This document shows, piece after piece, positions 17,326-24,273 of a stretch of DNA of 33,963 nucleotides. The stretch's first letter is position 1. The number at the start of each line of letters is the position of its first letter. The translations under genes were made by a program, and so were the position numbers. The stretch comes from an uncultured Pseudomonadota bacterium. Its GTDB lineage: Bacteria > Myxococcota_A > UBA796 > CAJQPC01. Below the pieces are notes generated by a model that worked only from the letters and a program-made list of their open reading frames with translations, was not told the origin of the DNA and ran no database searches. The stretch covers positions 1-33,963 of the forward strand of contig CAJXRZ010000070.1 in NCBI GenBank assembly GCA_913060515.1, in the 5' to 3' direction.

Positions 17326-18264
17326 TCAGCCCTTGAGCCACCCCGCCCAACGCCGCAGGGTTCGCACGCGCAGATCCGCCGGACTGCCCAACACCGCCCG
17401 TCCTGCAGGCACATCGCGCATCACGCCGGAGCCCGCGCCAACCTGCGCCTGTGCGCCGATGTGTACGTGGTCTACAACCCCGACTTGGCCAGCCAGAATC
17501 ACGCCCTTGTCCAGGGTCACGGAGCCCGAGAGGCCGGTCTGTGCGGCAATGATGGAGCCGTCGCCGATGCGGCAGTTGTGGCCGACGTGCACTTGGTTGT
17601 CGAGCATCACGCCGTCGCCCAGGGTGGTCTCGCTGATGAATGCGCGGTCTACAGTACAGTTGGCGCCGACGTGTACGCCATTCCCCAAAACCAGTCGGCC
17701 AATATGGGGAATGGGCGAGAGTCCATTGGGGCCGGGATGAAGTCCAAAGCCAGGACCGCCCAGAACGCTGCCGGCGTGGATCTGGCAGTCCTTGCCCACG
17801 ACTACGCCTGGGTAGAGCACCACCTTGGGGTGGATCCACGTGCCGGCTCCAATCTGGCAGCCCGCACCAATGATGGCGCCAGCGCCGATGACCACGCCTT
17901 CGTGCAGGACCGCACTGGCCTCGACGACGGCATGGGGGCCTAGGTGTACCGAGGCGGGGATCCCGTCTGGAGCAATGGCCGAGGGGTGTCTGCCGGCAGG
18001 GGGCCTCCCATCCCCAAAGACCTGCTCCAAGAGCTGGATGAAGGCGCCCTTTGGGTCCGGAACCACGATGTGGGTACCCGGTACGGTCTGGGAGACCAAC
18101 ACACAGCCCTGGCCGCCCTGGGACTTGGTGGAGAACACCAAGCGACCGGGGTGGTCTTGATCCAGGCCCGCGACATGGGTGAGCGTCTGCTCGGGCCCAG
18201 CGTGGACCCCGCCAAGCTGCACGGCCACCGCCAACGAGGACAGTGGGCTCGGCAGCGGCTGCAC
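17326..18264 (-). CDS. lpxD: UDP-3-O-acylglucosamine N-acyltransferase
   Basis: 312 residues, GTG start 3 bases after the adk stop. An N-terminal UDP-binding region (about 1-95) is followed by a long run of hexapeptide repeats forming a left-handed beta-helix (about 100-290). The conserved HN of the family active site is present (QVHVGHNCRIG, H229), as is a GxxGFG-type segment near residue 170. LpxD transfers a hydroxyacyl chain from acyl carrier protein to UDP-3-O-acylglucosamine, the third step of lipid A synthesis, in the cytoplasm. The usual lpxA and fabZ neighbours are absent here. Its presence indicates a Gram-negative outer membrane with LPS. Confidence 0.93.
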   Translation of the reverse strand: MQPLPSPLSSLAVAVQLGGVHAGPEQTLTHVAGLDQDHPGRLVFSTKSQGGQGCVLVSQTVPGTHIVVPDPKGAFIQLLEQVFGDGRPPAGRHPSAIAPDGIPASVHLGPHAVVEASAVLHEGVVIGAGAIIGAGCQIGAGTWIHPKVVLYPGVVVGKDCQIHAGSVLGGPGFGLHPGPNGLSPIPHIGRLVLGNGVHVGANCTVDRAFISETTLGDGVMLDNQVHVGHNCRIGDGSIIAAQTGLSGSVTLDKGVILAGQVGVVDHVHIGAQAQVGAGSGVMRDVPAGRAVLGSPADLRVRTLRRWAGWLKG

Positions 18265-18267
18265 GGA

Positions 18268-18894
18268 CTAGCCCAGTACCGAAGTCAGGCGCTCGGTGAT
18301 CTGGTCGGGGCTGCCCACGCCGTCTACGCGCTTGAGCAGGCCCAAGTCCTCGTAGAAGGGAACCAGTGGAGCGGTCTGCTCGCGGTAGGCGCCCAAGCGG
18401 GTGCGACAGGCGACCTCGGTGTCATCCTTGCGGTGTACCAAGCGCTCGGCGATCTCCGCGGGGGGCGGGTTGAACTTGAGGTGGTAGATCGCGCCGGTGC
18501 TGGGGTCGCTGCGGCGGTGGATGATGCGCTCGACGATGAGCTCCTCGGGCACTTCGAGCAGGGCCACGGCGTCGAGGGCTTGGCCCTTGTCAGCCAAGAG
18601 CTCTTGCAGGGCCTGGGCCTGCACCACAGTGCGGGGGAAGCCGTCCAGAAGGAAGCCGCCCTTGGCGTCGTCCTGTTCCAGGCGCTCCTTGACCATGCCG
18701 ATGACGATGTCGTCGCCGACCAGGCCGCCGCCGTCCATCACGGTCTTGGCGGCCAAGCCCATCGGAGTGCCACCCTTGATGGCTGCGCGGAACATGTCCC
18801 CGGTGGAGATGTGGGGAATTCCGTAGCGCTGGACGAGGCGAGCGGCCTGTGTGCCCTTGCCCGCGCCGGGGGGGCCAATGAAGATCATGCGCAT
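18268..18894 (-). CDS. adk: Adenylate kinase
   Basis: 208 residues, typical of the long form. The P-loop is GPPGAGKG (7-14), followed by the AMP-binding region STGDMFRAAI, then GFPRT, and a LID with IYHLKFNPP and RKDD. The LID has no zinc cysteines. A good ribosome site (AAGGAG, 9 bases upstream) supports ATG at 18894; a second in-frame Met two codons on is possible. It converts ATP and AMP to two ADP in the cytoplasm. Followed at once by lpxD, so the two form a transcript. Confidence 0.96.
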   Translation of the reverse strand: MRMIFIGPPGAGKGTQAARLVQRYGIPHISTGDMFRAAIKGGTPMGLAAKTVMDGGGLVGDDIVIGMVKERLEQDDAKGGFLLDGFPRTVVQAQALQELLADKGQALDAVALLEVPEELIVERIIHRRSDPSTGAIYHLKFNPPPAEIAERLVHRKDDTEVACRTRLGAYREQTAPLVPFYEDLGLLKRVDGVGSPDQITERLTSVLG

Positions 18895-18919
18895 GAGATC
18901 GAGCTCCTTGCAGTGCGTG

Positions 18920-18951
18920 CCCCCCTTTTAACCCGTGGGGGGTCATCCCCC
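18920..18951. promoter_or_regulatory. C6/G6/C5 alternative hairpins in the adk divergent region
   Basis: In the 105-base gap between adk (-) and the beta-helix gene (+), a G6 run (18937-18942) lies between a C6 run (18920-18925) and a C5 run (18947-18951). The G run can pair with either side but not both, which could form exclusive hairpins in the leader of either gene. The function is speculative. Confidence 0.25.
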
Positions 18952-18999
18952 AGTCCCAAGTCGCCGATCACTGGGTTGAAACCACTTGGAGGTGCCCCC

Positions 19000-21153
19000 A
19001 TGACCCTTTTGACACTACTCGGAGCGAGCCCCGTTCTGGCCGCGACCCTCACCGTAAATCCCGATGGCGGAGCCGACTATTCGCTGCTCCAAGAGGCTGT
19101 CGACGCGGCGGAGGACGGTGACCATATCGCTGTGGACGGTGGAGAATGGGGCAGCGTATCGGTGGGTGGAAAGGACCTGAGCATCGAGTTCGGCGCCCGT
19201 GAATCCACCTTGGGCCGCGTCTTCATCGACGATGCAACGGTCAGCGTGACCGGCGGTACGCTCCGAGGCGAAGGCGCAGGCATCAGCGTTTCAAACAGCA
19301 CCCTGACCCTTGAGGGCGTGAGCTTTGAAGGCGCAGAGGCCAGTGGCCCGGCGCTGCGTGCGGACAACAGCACTGTGACCGCCAACCGCTTGAGCGTAAA
19401 GAATTGGTCCGCCCCCGCAGGCGCACCCTTCCAGCTCACCGAGAGCGCTGTCGAGCTCAGGGACACCGTCTTTGCCGACACCTCTGGCCGACGCGGCGGC
19501 GCCATCTCCGCTCAGGGCGGCACCTTGGCGCTCTACAGCGTCAGCATCGCCGACACCAAGGCCGAGGAGGGCGGCGGCGCCCTGTACTTGGACAGCGCTG
19601 GAATCTACTGTGAAGACGTGGTCCTTCGCCGGGGACTCGCCGACGCTGGTGGCAGCATCTTTGCCGTCAACAACAGCGTGCTCGAGCTTGGCTCGGTTCG
19701 CATCTCCGACAGCAGGGCCCGCACGACCGGCGGCGCGATGCACCTGGAGGGGTCGAGCGTCGTCGCCTCCGAGCTGTCCCTGAACAACAACCAAGCCGGC
19801 CAGGGCGGTGGAATCGCCCTGAACCGTGGCTCCATGAACGTCGCGGACCTGAAGGCCAACGGCAATGAGGCGCGCCAAGAGGGCGGTCACATCTGGGTGG
19901 CCAACGGTGCCCTGATGACCGTGACTCGGAGCGAGCTGACCGGAGGCTTGGCCACCCGCGGTGGCGGTGTCTACCTGAACTCCGGCTCCTTTACGGCCTA
20001 CAACGCCATCTGGACCGGCAACGAGGGCACCGAAGTCGGCGGAGCCTACTTCCAAGAGGACGGTGTCCTGGACCTGCGCTTCGGCGTCCTGGCGCAGAAC
20101 AGCTCCGAGATGGGCTCCGCTGTGGCCATCGCAGAGGGCAGCGCCAACCTCGAAGGCATGATCTTCGTCGACCAGCGTGGCGGTGACAGCGTGGTCAGCG
20201 CGAGCACCAACGGCACCAACGTCTCCAACTCGATGTTCCATGAGACCCAGGCCGAGAGCTACGGCAACGTGAACCTGGTGGCAGCGCGCATCGACACGGA
20301 CCCCAACTTTGTTGCCGGTAGCTGGGTTCCTGGACCCTACAGTGCGGCCCTGGACGTCTACAACGGTACCTTCGACAGGGACAACACCCCTGCGGACATG
20401 GGCGCCTACGGTGGTCCGGATGCCTGGACCTTGGCGGACGCAGACGGGGACGGCTTCACCGCTGGACGCGACTGTGACGACACCGATGACCAGACCCACG
20501 AGTACGCTCTGGACGACTACTACGACGGCGTAGACGCCGACTGCATGGGCAACGACGACTACGACGCGGACGGGGATGGCTACGGCGCGACCGCCTTTGG
20601 TGGGCTGGATTGTGATGACCGCGACCCCGAGCGCAACCCTTCGATGGCTGAGAGCAGCGGCGACCAGTGGGACAGCAACTGCGATGGGCTCTTCGACATC
20701 GACGCCGACGGCGACGGATGGGCCGAGGGTGTGGACTGCGATGACGGTGACCCCGAGAGCCACCCTTGGGCCGATGATGCGCCCTACGATGGCGTGGACT
20801 CCGACTGCTTGGGCAACAACGACTACGACGCCGATGGCGACGGCTGGACGCTGCGGGAAGACTGCGACGATCAGAACCCGCACATCAACCCCTCCACCCC
20901 TGAAATCTACGACGACGGCATCGACCAGGACTGTGACGGCGCGGATGCCGAGGAAGCGAACGGGGCTTTGGCGGAGGCCGACCCGGAGCAAGGACACGCG
21001 TACCGGACCGAGTTCCCACTCATCCCAGATGCCGGTCCTGGCCTGGACGAGGCCAACATGGGCGGCTGTAGCACCGCACCGGGCCGAGGCGGAGCGCTCG
21101 CCGGTCTCCTCGGAATGTTCGGACTGCTGGCACTGCGCCGCCGAAAGAACTGA
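19000..21153 (+). CDS. Secreted beta-helix protein with MopE repeats and MYXO-CTERM-like tail
   Basis: 717 residues. GGAGGT six bases before ATG 19000 fixes the start; the open frame runs far upstream but only as antisense of adk and lpxD. A signal peptide (cleavage near VLA, residue 14) is followed by a right-handed beta-helix of Asn/Ser/Gly-rich repeats (about 20-470), then several MopE-type putative metal-binding repeats (DADGDGxxxxxDCDDxDP, then YDGVDxDC; about 475-650). The end is a MYXO-CTERM-like sorting signal: GGC (Cys690), a hydrophobic stretch, then RRRKN. In myxobacteria such tails are thought to lead to processing and surface anchoring. Likely a calcium-binding surface adhesin or carbohydrate-active protein; no catalytic motif seen. 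Confidence 0.9.
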   Translation: MTLLTLLGASPVLAATLTVNPDGGADYSLLQEAVDAAEDGDHIAVDGGEWGSVSVGGKDLSIEFGARESTLGRVFIDDATVSVTGGTLRGEGAGISVSNSTLTLEGVSFEGAEASGPALRADNSTVTANRLSVKNWSAPAGAPFQLTESAVELRDTVFADTSGRRGGAISAQGGTLALYSVSIADTKAEEGGGALYLDSAGIYCEDVVLRRGLADAGGSIFAVNNSVLELGSVRISDSRARTTGGAMHLEGSSVVASELSLNNNQAGQGGGIALNRGSMNVADLKANGNEARQEGGHIWVANGALMTVTRSELTGGLATRGGGVYLNSGSFTAYNAIWTGNEGTEVGGAYFQEDGVLDLRFGVLAQNSSEMGSAVAIAEGSANLEGMIFVDQRGGDSVVSASTNGTNVSNSMFHETQAESYGNVNLVAARIDTDPNFVAGSWVPGPYSAALDVYNGTFDRDNTPADMGAYGGPDAWTLADADGDGFTAGRDCDDTDDQTHEYALDDYYDGVDADCMGNDDYDADGDGYGATAFGGLDCDDRDPERNPSMAESSGDQWDSNCDGLFDIDADGDGWAEGVDCDDGDPESHPWADDAPYDGVDSDCLGNNDYDADGDGWTLREDCDDQNPHINPSTPEIYDDGIDQDCDGADAEEANGALAEADPEQGHAYRTEFPLIPDAGPGLDEANMGGCSTAPGRGGALAGLLGMFGLLALRRRKN

Positions 21154-21158
21154 GTATT

Positions 21159-21173
21159 CCAGGGTTGCCCTGG
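21159..21173. other. Hairpin just after the beta-helix gene
   Basis: CCAGGG / CCCTGG, a 6-base-pair stem with a 3-base loop, lies six bases after the stop codon. No T-tract follows. It may be a 3'-UTR stabiliser rather than a terminator. Confidence 0.4.
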
Positions 21174-21245
21174 ACTTCTCCCCCAGGGCGACCCTTCCCC
21201 TTTCAACCCTTCAACCTCTTCTGGTTCTTCTGAGCCAGATGCGAC

Positions 21246-21277
21246 CCCGCGCTACCACCTCCAAGTACCAGCGCGGG
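21246..21277. other. 8-bp stem hairpin in the 3' region
   Basis: CCCGCGCT (21246-21253) pairs perfectly with AGCGCGGG (21270-21277) across a 16-base loop, 24 bases before the intrinsic terminator. It is either part of the 3' untranslated region of the beta-helix gene or of a small RNA that uses the same terminator. Confidence 0.45.
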
Positions 21278-21301
21278 ATCTCCAAAACTGTGTGACGTCG
21301 T

Positions 21302-21346
21302 GCCGCCCGATTCAGGAATTAGCCTGGGTCGGGCGGCTTTCGTTTT
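21302..21346 (+). terminator. Strong Rho-independent terminator
   Basis: A 9-base-pair stem GCCGCCCGA (21302-21310) / TCGGGCGGC (21329-21337) with an inner CAGG/CCTG stem is followed by TTTCGTTTTT. It ends plus-strand transcription from the beta-helix gene, and of any small RNA in 21160-21300. Confidence 0.85.
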
Positions 21347-21352
21347 TGGAGG

Positions 21353-21736
21353 GGGGGCCCGGCGCCCCCTTGTTCGCTTTGCTCACACCCAGGGGGTTTC
21401 CGAAGGACAACACCCCCCTGGGGTTCTTCAGGGGCATAGACGGAGTGCTTTTCTCGAGTCGTCGTCTCGCTCCACCCTACGTCCATGCCGACCTTACTGA
21501 CGTGATCACTCCTGTTGAGCCTACTCGCACTCGCCCCTGAACCCGCTGGCTGCGTTGCTCAACGCTCGACGGGCTGGCGCACGCCTTCGGTTTCGCGCCT
21601 TCCCAGCGGACCCAGGTTCTTCGCGCTAGCAGGATCAACAGTTCGGACCACGTCAGTAGGTTGCCGGACGGACGCCGAAGGGTTGGGCCGGTGGGTTTCT
21701 GGAGGCGGCAGGCCGAAGGTCTTGTGTGCCTGCGCC
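21353..21736. ncRNA. Candidate structured noncoding RNA or structured repeat
   Basis: This stretch has no convincing gene but many complementary segments. Stems in order: G5/C5 at 21353-21369; CCCAGGGGG/CCCCCTGGG at 21388-21396/21414-21422; GGAGTG/CGCTCC at 21442-21447/21468-21473. Next is a nested set: ACC+TACTGACGT (21491-21503, one bulge) with ACGTCAGTA+GGT (21650-21661); inside it CTGTTGA/TCAACAG (21512-21518/21635-21641); inside that CCTG..CCGCTGG/CCAGCGG..CAGG (21536-21549/21603-21616); enclosing two hairpins (21552-21565 and 21576-21599). A last stem is GCAGGC/GCCTGC (21708-21713/21728-21733). It does not match the tmRNA, SRP RNA or RNase P RNA signatures I know. Strand and function unknown. 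Confidence 0.45.
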
Positions 21737-21742
21737 CAGTAA

Positions 21743-22648
21743 ATGGGCATCGATTGGGAACTACGCACACTTGGAAAGGCGCAGGACTATGATGATGGGG
21801 TCGGCCAAAGTAGCTTGGTCCTCTTGAATGGAGTCGCTGTGCCTGGAAACGAAACCACCACAGACAAGAAGCCCCTTGCGCCCATGCCACCAGCGGCCCA
21901 AGCGCAGCCCGCACCCGGTCTGTGGGGCCGTCTTTGGGGAGGCGGCGGCGCGGAAGCGCCCATGAGCACCGGGGACAGCTTCGCCAGCCAGCAGGCGGCC
22001 AGACTGCGCGGGATGCAGTCGGAGTCTCCCATCACCGATGGGATGCAGGGCGCCGTGACGGGTCGGGTCTCGGCGGTGCAGCGTTTGGCCAATGATGGGC
22101 TCCCCGCGCCGACGCGGGTTCTGGATGGCGTTCAGCGTGCCTTTGGCTTGGGGAGCTTCTTTGCCGGTGGAGGCGCGGACCGGGTGACCGCTGGCGATGT
22201 CGCCCAGGTAGGCGTGGCAGCGGGGCGCGATGCGGTGGCGAACTCCAACGTGCTCGAAGCGATGCAGCGTGCGCCCCAAGCGGCGAGAACAGCGGCTCAG
22301 GGAACGCAGGTGGCCGCCACCATGACGGGCGCTGGGAGAGACGAACTCCGGGCGGCCGGTGGAGATTTGGCCCGAAACAAAGCGACCGAGGTGGGGGCAT
22401 CGATGGCGACGGGTTCCGCCATGGCGATGGGCATGCGTGGGGCCGGTGCGATGGTTCCGCCTCTGCCACATCTGCTGCCCATCAAAGCCGGGCTCATCGG
22501 CGGGAGCTATCTGGTTCAAGGGGCAGGAATGCTGAACGCTGCCTATGGGGCCGCTGACTTTGCGGACCGGGTCGACGGAGCCCGTGACAAGAGCCACATG
22601 GCAGGCTCTGCGATCGACGATGTGATGAGCCGCAGGGCGAACAAGTAG
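21743..22648 (+). CDS. Unknown Ala/Gly-rich protein
   Basis: 301 residues if ATG 21743 is used, but no ribosome site is visible there; in-frame ATGs at 21884 (residue 48) or 21962 (residue 74) are alternatives. After a Pro/Ala-rich segment (about 45-75) the protein is Ala, Gly, Met and Gln-rich with predicted helices, including two moderately hydrophobic stretches (about 220-240 and 247-272), and a polar C-terminus (HMAGSAIDDVMSRRANK). No signal peptide or known domain. The composition resembles membrane-inserting or secreted-effector N-terminal regions, but this is only an impression. It begins at the edge of the structured noncoding stretch. Confidence 0.6.
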   Translation: MGIDWELRTLGKAQDYDDGVGQSSLVLLNGVAVPGNETTTDKKPLAPMPPAAQAQPAPGLWGRLWGGGGAEAPMSTGDSFASQQAARLRGMQSESPITDGMQGAVTGRVSAVQRLANDGLPAPTRVLDGVQRAFGLGSFFAGGGADRVTAGDVAQVGVAAGRDAVANSNVLEAMQRAPQAARTAAQGTQVAATMTGAGRDELRAAGGDLARNKATEVGASMATGSAMAMGMRGAGAMVPPLPHLLPIKAGLIGGSYLVQGAGMLNAAYGAADFADRVDGARDKSHMAGSAIDDVMSRRANK

Positions 22649-22703
22649 TCGGCTTGGGGGAAGCGCCCCTGGTGTGGGTGCACCATCAACTGAAGTCTTC
22701 GCG

Positions 22704-23099
22704 TCAGCGCACATCCGCAGGCTTGGAAACCGCCATGACATAGGCGCTGAGCTTGTTGCCATCCAAGTCACGGAAGTAGCCGGCGTAGAAGCCCGAGCTG
22801 CCCCGGGGACCTGGACTGCCCTCGTTTGTGCCACCCAACTCCAAGGCTTTGGCGTGCAGAGCGTCGACCTGGGCGGTGGTCTCCATCTTTAGCGCGACCA
22901 TGGCTCCGTTCCCTACTCCAGCCTCTTGCTTGTCGAAGGGAAGCGTCAGGCAAAGAGCAGGATCAGTGCGGGTCTTGGCCCAGGCCGCCATGGTGTCGGT
23001 GTGCCAGAGGCGGGGCGTTCCGACGGTGGCCATCAGGGCGTCGTAGAAGGCCATGGCGCGGGGCAAATCGTTGGTGCCCAGGGTGACGTAGCCGATCAT
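22704..23099 (-). CDS. VOC-fold protein (glyoxalase/bleomycin-resistance superfamily)
   Basis: 131 residues from ATG 23099, whose codon overlaps the stop of the upstream membrane-protein gene (ATGA). Typical VOC opening strand and helix (IGYVTLGTNDLPRAMAFYD) and closing strand with DLDGNKLSAYVM. Small members of this family act on or bind small electrophiles in the cytoplasm; the substrate cannot be told from sequence. A longer in-frame start at 23252 is antisense-like and is rejected. Confidence 0.88.
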   Translation of the reverse strand: MIGYVTLGTNDLPRAMAFYDALMATVGTPRLWHTDTMAAWAKTRTDPALCLTLPFDKQEAGVGNGAMVALKMETTAQVDALHAKALELGGTNEGSPGPRGSSGFYAGYFRDLDGNKLSAYVMAVSKPADVR

Positions 23100-23524
23100 G
23101 AGAGCCAGACCCGAAGCGCGACGCCGAGCCCACCGCCCACGACGGTGAAGCACAAGACGGTGAGCTTCCAGAACTGAAAGCGGTCGCCGCCGTGCTCGCC
23201 TTCCATGAGCATCTCGTGGGCTCTCTCTGGTGGGGGGATGACAGCGACGCACAGGCCCGCAGCGGCTGCAGCGCAGGAGATGTAGAGCACGATCGGGATG
23301 TAGAAACCACCGTTCAACGCCGAGGCCACGCTCAGCCCAGCGAGGGCCAGACCGATGAGCAGGGCCAGGCCGCCATTGCGCATGGGCCGCTCGACGAGCA
23401 TGGCCAGCAGACCGTTTGCTCCCCCAGGACCTGAGCTCTGAGTGGGGCCCGCGCCAGGCTCCACCTTGAACTCCTCCGCGTATCCGACCAAGTCCTCATC
23501 GCTCAGCTCGTCCTTCTCGCGCAT
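23096..23524 (-). CDS. Small membrane protein, unknown family (paralog of 23725-24162)
   Basis: 142 residues. A conserved acidic N-terminus (DELSDEDLVGYAEEFKVEP) is followed by a Pro/Gly/Ser linker and a basic segment (VERPMRNG), then two closely packed hydrophobic helices (about 51-95), a short PPPERAHE loop, and a last helix (about 118-140). The neighbour at 23725-24162 has the same order and motifs. No known domain. Coupled to the VOC gene downstream. Confidence 0.8.
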   Translation of the reverse strand: MREKDELSDEDLVGYAEEFKVEPGAGPTQSSGPGGANGLLAMLVERPMRNGGLALLIGLALAGLSVASALNGGFYIPIVLYISCAAAAAGLCVAVIPPPERAHEMLMEGEHGGDRFQFWKLTVLCFTVVGGGLGVALRVWLS

Positions 23525-23724
23525 CCTTCCCCTTCGGAGACGCGCCGACTGGTGGCGTCCCGACGCTCAGTCTACACCCTGCCTCCATGCCGGCCGATAG
23601 CGCATGAATCGGGGGTCCAGTCGAAGCTTCCGACCGAGGCTGTGCCATTCGCTCAGGCAGGAGCGCGGATGTCGGACTGGGACCTGGGTGGTGTTCTGGT
23701 GGTCCTTGGACTGATTCGCGTCCC
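23525..23724. other. 200-base gap between paralogs
   Basis: I see no gene, clear hairpin or promoter here. It separates the two small membrane-protein genes and presumably holds the leader of the downstream one (23096-23524). Confidence 0.4.
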
Positions 23725-24162
23725 TTAGATGTAGGGGACGAAGACCGAGAAGAGTGCGGCCACCAAGCCACCAAGAAAAGCGGCTCGCACCGCACCGTGC
23801 CAAAACCTCCAGTAGGTCCCATCGGGACGGATTTCTCCGCGCAGCTTGGCCTCTGCTTCCTCTGGCAGCGGCAGGATGGCGACGCATAGGCCAACCGGTG
23901 TCGTCAGCCAGCCCAGGACCATGATCAGGACGTAGGCGCTTCCGCTGGCTTCCAATTGGGCCATGGTCAGCGCCAAGCAGCCGGCGCCAGCGATCGTCGT
24001 CAGAAGGCCGTTCCGGACCTTGTGCTCAACCATCCAAATCAGGACGCCGCGTGCGCTGTGGGGGTACGTCTTCCTGGCAGGCGGTGCATCTGCTGGATCT
24101 ACCTTGAACTCCTCGGCGTATCCGCCCAGGTCTTCTTCACCCAACTCGTCTGGATCGCGCAT
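23725..24162 (-). CDS. Small membrane protein, unknown family (paralog of 23096-23524)
   Basis: 145 residues from ATG 24162. The same plan as its neighbour: N-terminal DELGEEDLGGYAEEFKVDP, a linker, VEHKVRNG, two hydrophobic helices, a cytoplasm-like LPLPEEAEAKL loop, then a C-terminal helix. The open frame extends upstream into the DsbA-like gene's antisense but only from 24162 does it match the paralog. Divergent from the DsbA-like gene (111-base gap). Confidence 0.8.
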   Translation of the reverse strand: MRDPDELGEEDLGGYAEEFKVDPADAPPARKTYPHSARGVLIWMVEHKVRNGLLTTIAGAGCLALTMAQLEASGSAYVLIMVLGWLTTPVGLCVAILPLPEEAEAKLRGEIRPDGTYWRFWHGAVRAAFLGGLVAALFSVFVPYI

Positions 24163-24273
24163 TGCACACCCCGGTTGCAAGGCTAAGAGCTTGACCTCGT
24201 CGGCGGGATCGTCCCTGGACAGCCCTGGCGCGGTGAACACGTTAGGAGCCTGCGCCTTGCCCCCGGAGTCCAG

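Noticed and set aside
17944-18999. Upstream extension of the beta-helix gene frame
   Set aside because: It is antisense to adk and lpxD; a signal peptide and a perfect ribosome site place the start at 19000.
19291-20997. 568-residue minus-strand frame
   Set aside because: Antisense of the Gly/Asp-rich repeats of the beta-helix gene; composition is that of reversed repeat code.
21239-21295. 18-residue basic frame before the terminator
   Set aside because: No ribosome site, and it lies over an 8-base-pair hairpin; too short to support.
21353-21736. tmRNA, RNase P RNA or SRP RNA
   Set aside because: None of the conserved core sequences I know for these is present on either strand.
21477-21914. 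145-residue minus-strand frame in the structured stretch
   Set aside because: Overlaps the nested stems and the plus-strand gene start; low-complexity Arg/Ser-rich and no recognised motif. It remains possible that it is a relic or repeat-encoded frame.
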